Positions 22,517-39,782 of a stretch of 64,000 nt of DNA are shown piece after piece. The stretch lies in the NCBI GenBank assembly GCA_037893225.1, contig JAZGUH010000280.1, positions 62,001 through 126,000 of the forward strand. The letters run 5' to 3'. The DNA is from Hippasteria phrygiana (taxonomy: Eukaryota > Echinodermata > Asteroidea > Valvatida > Goniasteridae). A program made the position numbers and the translations under genes. The notes beneath the pieces were generated by a model. The model ran no database searches and was not told the origin of the DNA. It saw only the letters and a program-made list of their open reading frames with translations. Position 1 is the first letter of the stretch. Each line of letters begins with the position of its first letter.

Positions 22517-22688
22517 TAACCAAGATCGTATAGCGCAGCGGACCACGGGCTACATACAAGAAGTGAGCCCTCAATAGTTGAACTTTGACTGGAAGCAAGT
22601 TGTCGTTTTGTTGAGCACTCCTATCCTAAGATTATGGTGTAAAAAGTGCTAAATTTCTTGTTGATAATCGTGATTTAAAGCCAGCAAA

Positions 22689-29888
<7,200 letters not shown>

Positions 29889-30244
29889 CCGGGGTTAGGT
29901 ACTCGTAAACTAAGTTATGAAACTAACTTGTTTGTGTGAATACTTATTAGCATGCAGGCCAGGCTTTACTGACTGGGTTTTCAAGTTAACCAAATCGAGA
30001 CACTTGTAAACCAGTGTAAATGGGGGTAGATAAACCAGGTTAAATTGCCATTGAATGTGGTCAAGTGTGCTTGTTTAACAAAAGTTATTTGTTAAACCAT
30101 TTGTGCACACGGTTAAATACGCCAGTTTAAACTGACTGGTACACCTTAGTTATGCATGTATTAGTACTTTGGTGCCGAGATATATATAGTGCTTTAACCA
30201 GAGGACTGAAGCTTTTGATGATATCGTTACCCCCGATCGACAGG

Positions 30245-30440
30245 CTTATTACTCTTGAATCCATCTCAGTTCCCTGGGGAGCATTACGCAGCCACGTTAG
30301 GCAGTCTTAGACACTCTGGACTGTTAACAATGCATACAATTACAAACTCTGCCCTCACAGGTTCCCATAATGCTCCTGGGTGGGGATAAACAAGTGTGGC
30401 AAAGTGTCTTGCTCAAGGACACAAACACTCCCGAAGCCTC
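30245..30440 (+). repeat. Dispersed repeat fragment, second copy
   Basis: CTCAGTTCCCTGGGGAGC, CTGCCCTCACAGGTTCCCAT and CTCCTGGGTGG match the same family as 9.2 and 56.1 kb; GTGTCTTGCTCAAGGACAC follows. Confidence 0.6.
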
Positions 30441-30684
30441 AACCACAATATGCAGTTTCCGCAATAAGGCAACAGCATTTCAAATGTTTCGTTGCAGATG
30501 TGACAGAATGACCAGTATGTCTGGCATTTTTAAAGTCATTGCCAGGGTTAAAGGTCACAATTATCCAAATGGGAAAAACATGCTATGGGGTTTTTCGAAA
30601 CCCTGGCTTTGGCTTTCATAATCAACCGAATGAATGTTCCTGAAGCAGAACATGCACCAAAATTTCGAATATTTCCATTTGGTT

Positions 30685-30815
30685 TGCTTCTCAGTTATTC
30701 AGAAGTCGGAGACGAAGCCGAGACGAACCCCCATGGTTCTGGAACATCGGTACGGTATTCTGGAGGTCAGAGGTTCAAATCCCACTCCTCCCAGTTTTCT
30801 TTGTTCACTCTAAAA
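30685..30815 (+). repeat. SINE family 1, degenerate copy downstream of COPS5
   Basis: B box GGTTCAAATCC near 30772 and tail CAGTTTTCTTTGTTCACTCT identify the family; the A-box part is badly decayed. Confidence 0.5.
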
Positions 30816-31878
30816 AAAAATTTATGTTGTAACACAAAATTCAATTCAGCTTGGTTTTATTCGTACAATTAACAAAAAGAAAGGCAAAAGATATATACAC
30901 ATTATTGTGGGTAACAAATGCCAATAAGTTAATTAACTCACTTATATTTAGCCCCTACACCAATGTTAATAAAAACAAATTAATATTGACACGAGCATTA
31001 AACAGATGTACATGTAAGTAAGCCTCAGTAATCCCCAAAATTTGTACAAGGTTACCACAGAGATATGTATTTATTAGTTCTGCCTTAAAATTTAAACTAA
31101 ATCTAGACTTGATGGGTAGTTCCCCCACTCTGTTAATGTTTGCGTAGTCGTTTCACGTAGTCATCTTGCACATTATGTTTATGTGGTTGGCGAAAAATGA
31201 AATATACTGAAAAGTTACCGTTATCTGCCCCTTAACCCCTCCCTCTGTCGGTGCCAAAATTTAGCCAACTACCCTGACCTATCAAAACCTATCAAGTTTC
31301 AGGTTGAAACACACAAGCTGTTGGAGAGGAAGGGCTTAGGTTATGATAGTGATAATAGTAGAAGGGGTTAATAGAATTTCAACCCGATTAAAAACCAGAA
31401 ACAATGAATGACTGAATGGAGTCATTTTTAAACAAAGAAATTTAACCATAAACTCCCTAAGCCCCGGATTCATCTTAATAGTGGGATATAAATCTGGATA
31501 ATCGAAAGCAATCTTATTAAGCCTTCCATTTTTTTGTGACACGGGCTGACGAAAAACAACTGGAACATCCTCCAATTTGCTACATGGTCTCTGATTGTAA
31601 CTGCATTCACTCGCTAGTGGTCTTCTTGGTATATGAATAGCCTGCCCATCCATTTTTTTTCAACATTACAGCTCTGGAGTGTTTTTGTATTAAAGGCCCA
31701 GTGGTCACTGAATGCTGCAAAACTCTATCCGGTCATTGGGAGGGCTTTTCATGCGGCACCTCACTCGTCACTTTTTGTTGGCATGACTATGTGCTTTGAA
31801 ATCGGATAACCGTTAATTGGTTTGAATAAAATTAGGATAACCGGATTTTGAAGTCTCCCGATTTCTCCCAACGCTAAT

Positions 31879-34800
31879 TCATATCACAGGTAGAGCTGAT
31901 CCAAAACGAAGAAACACTGACCAGCCAAACAGTACGACTGTAACGGCCATACCAAAGACCATGGGCCAACTGTACCAAAGATGCAGAATATACCCCGTTA
32001 GATAGGTGCCGGCAAAACCAGCAAAAGCACCGCCACAGTTTGAAATACCTGTACCGAAAAAACAAAAACAAAACAGAAATGGATCAAAATAGTAGTAAGT
32101 TTAGAAAAGACGCCAGCAGCCAATTTCACAAAACAGTGCGTAACTTGCGCCATTATGGCAGATCAATGGTGCGCACCTGTTCAATGTCCTTGCGATCAAT
32201 TTCACGAAAAACTGCATAGCTAGCGCAATGTTCTATTTTGTTTTAATACGTTGTGGACGAGGCTGGAGGTGGCTTTTACGGTTTGAGTATAACAATAAAA
32301 AATTCATTAAATAGCTGCGGCGGTGACATTTTGAAACTTTTCACTCCTTCGATCCTTTGGTAACTTTTGGAAAAACCTCCAGTGGATGACCATTTCAAAA
32401 CCTTCTGAAATAGCGGCTCGACAATGTTCAAATCATCATGTCGGTGTTTGTGTGGACGACGAGTACGTAAGTTACATCGTATTTTGTGGTGCAAGTCGGC
32501 GGCTTACACACTGCCAAACTTTTGTGAAATCGATTTTTTAAATGTCACACGACTTATGCAAGGTTTCGTGAAATTGGCCACAGGGTGTATTGTACAGTTG
32601 GGGCTCGATCTCTGGCTGTACAGCCTTGTGGGTTGATTTATGGCTAGTGTCTTCTGAATAAAGGTACTTTACACATTGAGAGACCACCAACATCAGGCTC
32701 AGATAGCTCAGTTGGTAGAGTGCCGGTATGGTATTCTAGCAGGTGCAGGTTCATATCCTGTTCCTGCCAGTATTCTTTGTTCACTTTGAATATTCATTAA
32801 AATTCCCAAGTCAGTTTCCATTGTGGTTTGTTTGATAAAAAAGGTATCTTTTAAGAAACTTGTGACTTAAAGAAAACTATTTAGTTTTGAAAATCGGATA
32901 CTTTCCCTTCCTTTCACCTCTGTGACCCAGGTTCGAATCCCACCAGGGCCGACGTGTAGATTGGGTTCGCACTCCTGGCCTAATTCCGTGGGTTTTCCCC
33001 TGAATATCATTCTGGGATTTGCATCCCACTTCTTAAACTGAATATTTCTTCTTTCCACAAGTTTCTTCAGGCTTGCAAGCTTACAGTGGCGTATGTACTT
33101 TTTCAGAAATCAAATATTTTTCTTAAGCTGCATTGAGTGCACTCTTAACTTACCATAAACAGCGCCAGCGTGCCTAGGAGCTATGTCCTGTATGTTTACT
33201 TGAATGCCAGCATTACTGAATGCTTGGCTCGCTACAGCAATGGTGAATAAAAAAAGGGCTGTGCTATACTCCTTCACAAAGCAGATGGAGATTAGAGATA
33301 CAGACATTCCTATACAGGACAGCGTCTGCAAAGAAACAAAAATCAAGCAAAATCATATTATGCCCAGCCCAGTCTAGCCTGTGTTGTACAAAGACGTTCA
33401 CATAAATAGTTGTGAGATTTGCTCGAGCTTTATCCAGAGAAGATTGTACTCACATGGATGGTTTTTCTGCAGCGTGCGACTGGACAGCCCCATGATAGGA
33501 GTTTAGTCGCTACGTACCCTGAGACAAGTGAAGCTGGAATGGCAAAGAGCCACGGAAGGACGTTAAACACCCAGCCCTGTGAAAACACCGTATATATGTA
33601 TAGCATCAATTTAACTAGTAACTGGTGTAGTTTTTAACTTAAACTTAACTCTTCCACTACGGTGCGCCGCTCAGAGCGGCTCGTTGTAAACATTCTGTAA
33701 AACAATTACGTCACAGCCCTCATTATAATACCGTAGTGAAAGAGTTAAATGTAGTGTACACGATTGGTTATCCTCCAATTTTTTTTTTACTGGATTATTA
33801 CGAAATACCTTAGTTGACTAAGTTAATAGTAGTCTGTGAAATCATCCTGTGAAATGATGGCACCAGGCGTGCTGTTGTTTTCAAGAAAAGTGGAAATTTA
33901 TATCATTTTCCAACAATTGTTCGGCCGAACAATCATTAGAAAACTGCCCTCTATTGACCGAATGTAGTTAATCCGTGTTGTTAATGGGTTAACAATCCGA
34001 AAACGGGCGCACGCGTAGTGTACCGAAGCGATGCGTTGTAACCAGTGCATGCAGTGGATCTTGTACGTTCCGCTCGGCCCTCGGCTTCTGTACATGTTAT
34101 GTGACCAATTGAAAGCGATCCCATTTACAAAAATTGGGCTTATTTTACAAGAGGGCACTATATCAAATGCCGCCCGACGGTTGAAAACGAACGCCGTTTT
34201 TCTCTTGTTTTTGTTTTCGCCATCCAAGAATGCAAAACTTTGACTCAGTGGAATGATATTTCCTATAAAATACTAACCCCCAAATCCGCCCATTCCTGAA
34301 AATTGCAACAATGACGAATCATGTACACAACCCAAGAGAATCCAAAATAACACTCCAACTTCAACAAAATAAATTGAGACCAACGCTAGGACTTCAAACG
34401 ACTGTAAAACATTTCATACCTTTTGACCAGGAAAAACTTCTGTGAAATACGTCGGTGTCCACGAAATCAAAATAAAGAATAGAAAGTTTGTACAACTGTG
34501 GCACAGTAACACTGCCCTGTATGGTGTTAGAAAAAAAAATGAACATTAATTCATTTTCAGTTTACAGGAACAATATTCCAAAGCATCAAAGGTTATTACA
34601 TCAGTATCCTGGTCCAAAAATGGTTGTGAGAACTGTTGTTTCATCACATTCAAAAGCTATATGAACTGTTCCACTGATATAACTTTTAAGAGCAACTCCA
34701 ACGATTCCCAACTTTTCTAAGGTTTTGATTTAATTAACAACAGATACTTGTCAAGATCTCCATCTTTGACGCCGGTTTTTATGTAAAAAAATGCATTTTT

Positions 34801-37800
34801 GTTGCCTTTCTTTCCGCGAGTCTATCCCAGTTTCGTGAAAATGAGCGTGACGTCTTTAGCTCATTTACATCTGATGAATATTCATTTCTGACGTATTACC
34901 GTTGAGCATGCGACAGGTACACATAACATCACGTGCGGCTTTCTCCGGTACTACGTCATGTTTCTTTCATTTCTCAACAGCGCCACCAGCGGCCAATTTG
35001 TGGAAAGTTTTCATAATTTCTCGCAAAATAACACAACATTGAGACGCAAAACAAACATGATTTTGTAATGAATACGTAATTTGTTATATACATGTATTGA
35101 ACACTAACATTTAATTCTAACACTTTTCAAAACCGTTGGAGTTGCTCTTTAAAACGTTGCAAGTAAAAAGGTCGCAAAATGTTCATTTGATCATGTGCTG
35201 AATAATCTTTTCTTTCATGAGAAATAATTCACTGGCTGCTCAGTTTTTGGTACTCGTTCTCAAGGTTTCAATGAAAGTGTACTCAACCACAGAAGTAGTC
35301 TTGATTTTCAGGGCTTGGTTCTTCCAAGCTTAGGGCGAAATTAAAAAAAAACATGTTTCCTGTCCCCGCCCGCTTCCTTTTTGGAGGCCGCCTGGATTTT
35401 AAAAAAAATTTACCACAGAAACATTATGTATAAAAAAACAAAAATGTCAACCAGTCAATCGGAAAATAAATACTTGCGAGTCAGATGCTTTTTTGTGTGT
35501 TTTTTGCTGACATGGTGCTACAAAAAAATATGAACAACCGAACAATCACTTCATTTTCATTGTATTTTGTAAGTTGCTCGATGAGACACATTTTTAGTCA
35601 ACAAATGTCAATAAGTCATGCTTTTGAATATTTTTCTGGATTACGTTTTTCACCAGATGTATGTTGAGTATATATAACTTTTAAAGGTCTCGTACTCGGC
35701 TTTCCAAGTACTCGTAACTCAGATTCTTGTACTCTTACTCAATGGCCCAAATACACAGACACAAGTAATACTTGACCACCTCAGTACTTTGATAAAAAAT
35801 ACTCTGATCTTCAGAAAATAAGGAAAACTTAAAACGTATGTACCAGAATGGTTTCTTGGTTAATAACGTCTTCCATGGGAAGTGAGTAAGGGTAGATTCT
35901 TCCTCTTTATCAATCGTCTTGACTCCTTTCTCCTGTTTCCCGTTGTACAGCGTGTAAACCGTTTTCTTTCTGTGTTTGCGGACGTACCATCTGACCGTGA
36001 AGCCCCATCCAATAGACAAGAGTCCGACGAAATAAAAGATGGATTGCCAGTGGAAGTACAGTAGCATTACCGAGCCCACGGCACCCGTAAAAAGAGTACT
36101 GTAAAAAGCAAAACTATTTCATTAATTGGAAAAACTTTGCTCCACTTTAACAAAGATAATTTCAAACATTGTTATTCCATTCGGCGTCCATTTTTTAATT
36201 TTACATTTCCATATTTTGTCAATTTCAAGTAGGCTCGGTCGGTCAAAAAGTGGACTCAAATACTGCCATGTTTTATTTTTCTTTAGACTTCCCCCCCCCC
36301 CTTACCCCCTTAATGACGTCTATACAGTACATGCATTCCTGTGTCCATTTCGCTTGGCTGAACAGGCCTGGCATGGCATCCGCGGCCAATTATAACACCC
36401 GTACTCGAGGGGTTAATCAGGTTTTTTTTGGGGGGGGGGGCATTTTTCTAGACAATGTTGGCAGATTTTTTGGATGGAAAGGAGCCAAAAATATGTTTGG
36501 TCGGAAATGGGAAAGGTATAACATTTAATACAGTTGCCATGATACTTGTTTTGTATTGTTTTAAGAAACTACCGGGACAAGGAAACTTACCCTGTTGAAG
36601 ATGCAGCAAAAATTACGGAGATGACCGTGGGTTTATCCTCTATGCTAACCTTCTTGCTGATGAGGCTGGTCATAGATGGATAGTGAACACCTGTTGAATA
36701 AAAAAAAAAAAACGGTCACCAAACATACACGTGCTCAATTGAACAAGACAACATCAAGGTTATGGGTCAAGGCTGGGGCAAATTTGTTATGCCCTTCAAA
36801 ATACCTTGTTAAAGTGGGGGTAGGGTCGTTAGCACTCCTATAAAAAAGGTGGTACATCACCAGGGGTGGGGATGTTCTCCCCACCCCTCCCACAGGGTTT
36901 TACCTAAAACTTATAACCCTAGTCAACTTTTTCATCTGTGCAAACTAACATTTTTTATAAAAAAGGCATTTATGAATGGCAATAAATATATGATGACCCG
37001 ATCTTTACCAATCAATACTGACCTCAAACGGTCGTGGCTGCTGTTAATGATCCTTGCTCTTGGTTCCGTTCATTAGCAGCAGCCACGCCTCTCCTCGGAC
37101 ATTGCTGACGTCATGATAAATCTCAGGTCATTACACCATCATCCCCACCATACTTACCCTGTGTGATGCCCAACAAGAATCTAATAAACGCCATGGAAAC
37201 AACGGACGCTACTTCGGACGGATAGATATAAGGCACATGTGCTGTGACGATGGTTACAATTCCCCAGACGATAGCTGCCCGATAAAGAACCAATTCACCG
37301 CCGATCTTATCGCTGAAGTAACCACCGGGAATTTGGGTACAAGGATAGCCCCACAGGAAGCAGGCCAACACTAGGCCCTGGGGAGAAGATTGAAAAGGTA
37401 AAGTCATTACGGGAATAGAATGAAAGTAAAACGAATCAAGTGTACAGAATAACCGAGAATGAAAAACATTGGGAAGGTGTTTTTGGTATTTCTGCAGGCT
37501 ACCAGCGACGGTACAGTCTATCAAACGGATTCAAAAGATGGAATGCATGTAGATTGACTTGGATAAATGTCCTTGCTTTCTTGCATTTCAGTGGATTTTT
37601 TTTTTTTATTAGCCCGAAAGAGCATGCAAGTTGACCTCAAAATCCTTAAAATATTGCAAATTGATGACCGAAATAAAAATGAAAAGACTGCCCTTGACTT
37701 TTCATCAATATGCCATTCGCATTGGTATCTTACTCTTAGGGTATCGATGAACTAAAAACAATTGTCACTAGGCTAGTCAGTGTTTTGTGCCAAGATGTCA

Positions 37801-39269
37801 ACATAAAAAGTTATTGTGAAATCACACAACTTGCACACTATATTCAGCAAAAAAAAGATGGATGCTAAGAAAATGTCACCGATGCTTTAATACCGTTTGA
37901 GCTTTGTCCCAACCAAACTCCTTGGCAACATCCACTGCACACAGTGGGAGGATGGTTCGAGCTGAGTAGAGGAAGGTGGAACCAACCAACAGAATGACCA
38001 TCCATTCCAATCGCTCTCGACTGTCCATGAAAAGAAAACGTATAATTTTTATGTTACCTTGGCAACGACTGCATCTTTTTTGTCATCGGCATCATCACTA
38101 AAACTCGCAACCCGTTAAATCACTTTCATGTTTGTCATCAAGATGATTGTACCCAATGGGGCATTATACTGTAAGGTGACCAACTTTGCTCAGTCACCAC
38201 CATCTTCATAATCACCACCTTATCACCATCATCATCTTCATAATCACCACCTGTCACCATCACCATTATAATCTTCATAATCACCACCTCTGTGATTATC
38301 ACCATCATCTTTATAATCATCAATTCTTACATCTTTCCCATCATCATCATCTGTCGAGCTTCTATCCTTATCCTCGACATCAACCAGTCTTATAATCAGT
38401 CATGCCAGTGATGACAATAATCCTTGACTCTCCCACATTGCCTACTATCATCCCCATGAGCCACGCCCAACATATGCTATCCTCGGTCCCAAATCCGGCG
38501 ATTGTGTAGTGTAGGGCCCCCTCTTTAGTTTTGATCAAATCAGAGCCAAGGGTATTTTTTTTTCTCATTCCAATATGACTTTTTCAACCTAAAGCAGACT
38601 ACTGTACGTCGCGGTGATCGCCATCTTTATTTTCGAGTTGCGTTTTGTCGTCTTCATCATCGCTTTACCCAAAAATTTCCCTCAAAAAACAAAATCCTGC
38701 CCTATTTATAATCAGTGGTATATGTCGCTAACAAACTAGTTTGGCAATTCCAATAAACCTAAAAGTAGATTTTTGTTCGCCCCAAATCCTTGCTCCATTT
38801 TCATCTCAACAAATTGCTCATTCTTAATCTAATAATTTCACCCAGTCCAGTGGCGGATCTACGGGGGGGGGGGGGTTTTGGTGGTTTAAACCCCCCCCCC
38901 CCCCCCCCCCCCCCTTGGGCTGAGAAAAAAAAAAAAAACCCAGTGTCGGGTGTCGAAAAATCGGCACGCTGGGGTGTGTAGGCCAATCACCTCGGGTAAA
39001 CCCCCCCCCCCCCCCTTGGGTAAAACCTAGATCCGCCCCTGCAGTCATCAATCATCCATCATTTTCTTCAAAGTTCAAGTTCAGCAAGTTCAGGTCAGGG
39101 TCAACTTCATAAAATTAAAATCTAGCAATAAAAACAATGTCACGTTGTAACTTGTATAATTGCTAGGCTACCTTGTCCACAGCGTTGCTTGCGACCCATT
39201 TTCTGGTTTTAAGGCGATTTTTACTGACTTGGAAGGCTGTAAACTCGGTGCTGAGATCGACTTATTCAT
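31879..39269 (-). CDS. SLC17A9: SLC17A9-like vesicular nucleotide transporter (VNUT), MFS, complete
   Basis: Major-facilitator anion transporter; the SLC17A9 family loads ATP and other nucleotides into secretory vesicles and lysosomes using membrane potential. Minus-strand exons, 5' to 3': 39269-39172, 38020-37894, 37377-37158, 36690-36591, 36098-35844, 34516-34420, 33576-33454, 33325-33154, 32048-31879. The sum is 1362 nt, 453 aa plus TGA; every phase closes. Human SLC17A9 is 436 aa. Diagnostic stretches: SARTILPLC (TM1 region), FLWGYPCTQIPGGYFSDKIGGE, FIRFLLGITQGVHYPSMTSLIS, WQSIFYF, LISWTPTYF, GWVFNVLPWLFAIPASL, AGIQVNIQDIAPRHAGAVYG and FAGFAGTYLTGY. Arg141 in TM4 matches the essential SLC17 arginine; the following QG, where vesicular glutamate transporters have EG, places it with SLC17A9. 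A hydrophilic loop rich in K/E (exon 5) separates the two halves. The N-terminal 33 residues are cytosolic and not conserved. Divergent from LTV1. Confidence 0.93.
32119..32583. repeat. GGCCAATTTCAC-ended element in SLC17A9 intron 8
   Basis: AGCCAATTTCACAAAACAGTG at the left mirrors TTTCGTGAAATTGGCCAC at the right; a third partial end (ATCAATTTCACGAAAAACTGC) near 32195 suggests nesting or internal duplication. Confidence 0.5.
32680..32850 (+). repeat. SINE family 1 copy in SLC17A9 intron 8
   Basis: GATAGCTCAGTTGGTAGAG (A box) and GGTTCATATCC (B box), followed by the tail TTTGTTCACTTTGAATATTC and CAGTTTCCATTGTGGTTTG. Preceded by GAGAGACCACCAACAT. Confidence 0.75.
33647..33748. repeat. Short TIR element (about 100 bp)
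   Basis: AACTCTTCCACTACGGT at the left mirrors ACCGTAGTGAAAGAGTT at the right; an inner GCCGCTCAGAGCGGC palindrome. In SLC17A9 intron 6. Confidence 0.8.
34686..35155. repeat. TIR element AAGAGCAACTCCAACG (about 470 bp)
   Basis: TTTTAAGAGCAACTCCAACG and CGTTGGAGTTGCTCTTTAAAA are inverted repeats; flanking TTAA/TTTAA could be target site. Interior CpG-rich patches (GGAAAGCC.., CACGTGCGGC). In SLC17A9 intron 5. Confidence 0.8.
35380..35500 (+). repeat. Repeat shared in inverted orientation with 40330-40455
   Basis: GCCCGCTTCCTTTTTGG, AGGCCGCCTGGATTTTAAA, AAAATGTCAACCA.TCAATC and AATACTTGCGAGTCAGA are complemented at 40330-40455, which abuts the 219-bp palindrome. Confidence 0.65.
38190..38352 (+). 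repeat. CAT/CAC-rich microsatellite
   Basis: Imperfect CATCATCTTCATAATCACCAC units at the end of SLC17A9 intron 1. Confidence 0.8.
38497..38783 (-). mobile_element. TIR element GGCGATTGTGTAGTGTA, uninterrupted copy
   Basis: Inverted relative to the COPS5 copy and lacking the foldback: the segment complementary to GCCAAACTAGTTTGTTAGCGACAT runs straight through, giving an empty-site reference. The far TIR is missing. In SLC17A9 intron 1. Confidence 0.75.
38848..39044. repeat. TIR element CAGTGGCGGATCTACG with G/C homopolymers
   Basis: Ends CAGTGGCGGATCTACG and CTAGATCCGCCCCTGCAG are inverted; each is followed inward by a G or C run of 14-26 nt. A related end (CAGTGGCATATCCAGG..GGGG) is at 20741. 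Lies in SLC17A9 intron 1, 130 bp from exon 1. Confidence 0.75.
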
Positions 39270-39779
39270 GATGACGGCGAAACAAATACGATTTCAACTC
39301 AACGGTGTACACAAACAACATGCATGATCACACATCGAAGGTAGCGCCACGTAACGTCGCAAGGGCCCCGCCTCACAGTCTATGTATTAATCATGGTTCG
39401 TAGTCGGGAACCAGATCTCCAAGTTTGACCTTTCTGACCCCTTAACCATTTAAACCATGGAGAAATAAAACACATTTCTCCATGTTTAAACCAAGTTATC
39501 AGCATGCATAAACCATCCCTGTTTATCTATTAAATCTAGTAGGTCGAATCACGTGTGTGTGGTAGTCAGCGTATCTGCTGCTGTAAGTTACGCAATCATG
39601 CTTTGGTCCTTAAACCGTTAAACCGAGTTATCAGTTGTAAACACTGGAGGTCAGATAGGCCAAACTGATTTGCACATGCGCATTTCATTTTGATGTGATG
39701 TGCAAAGATTGGACGTCACACGTGTGGCCGTGGATGAGGAGTCAATTTCTTTCGTATTTCGTGTCGATTACGTGTGAAC
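39270..39779. promoter_or_regulatory. Head-to-head intergenic region between SLC17A9 and LTV1 start codons
   Basis: Only 510 bp separate the SLC17A9 start codon (minus strand) from the proposed LTV1 ATG (plus strand), so both promoters and 5' UTRs must fit here. No TATA box stands out. Several CpGs cluster at 39330-39370, as expected for housekeeping promoters. Part of the middle (39420-39650) contains degenerate AAACC repeats. Confidence 0.55.
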
Positions 39780-39782
39780 ATG
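39780..39782 (+). CDS. LTV1: LTV1 exon 1: a coding exon consisting of the ATG only
   Basis: GTGAAC ATG | GTAATA: the donor directly follows the start codon, so intron 1 (39783-41120) separates ATG from codon 2. Exon 2 begins CCTGGGCAC (Pro-Gly-His), matching the known N-terminus Met-Pro-His of human LTV1 in register. No other upstream ATG with a phase-0 donor was found in the 1.8 kb before exon 2. Confidence 0.6.

Larger units (their letters stand above)
14395..22688. other. Intergenic region between the B4GALT-like gene and COPS5
   Basis: 8.3 kb without a supported gene. The beginning is presumably B4GALT 3' UTR, but no AATAAA lies close to the stop; the first plausible pair is near 21829-21861. 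Contents: GGGCCAATTTC elements (16.5, 19.2 kb), a perfect hairpin (20547), long G/C runs (20.39, 20.77, 20.85, 21.94 kb), TCATGTGA/TGATCA repeats at 21250-21330 and a nested inverted-repeat element (22303). The open frame at 17168-17482 lies in inverted-repeat sequence and is not called. Confidence 0.6.
29889..31878. other. Convergent intergenic region between COPS5 and SLC17A9 stop codons
   Basis: 2 kb holding both 3' UTRs, a dispersed-repeat fragment (30245) and a decayed SINE (30685). A plus-strand AATAAA lies at 30968-30973 and a minus-strand AATAAA (TTTATT at 31070-31075). These would make the two transcripts overlap or nearly so; usage is not known. Confidence 0.45.

Noticed and set aside
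38190..38395. His-rich frame and possible CRISPR-like regular repeat
   Set aside because: Imperfect CAT/CAC microsatellite; no constant repeats with unique spacers. CRISPR is not expected in an animal genome.
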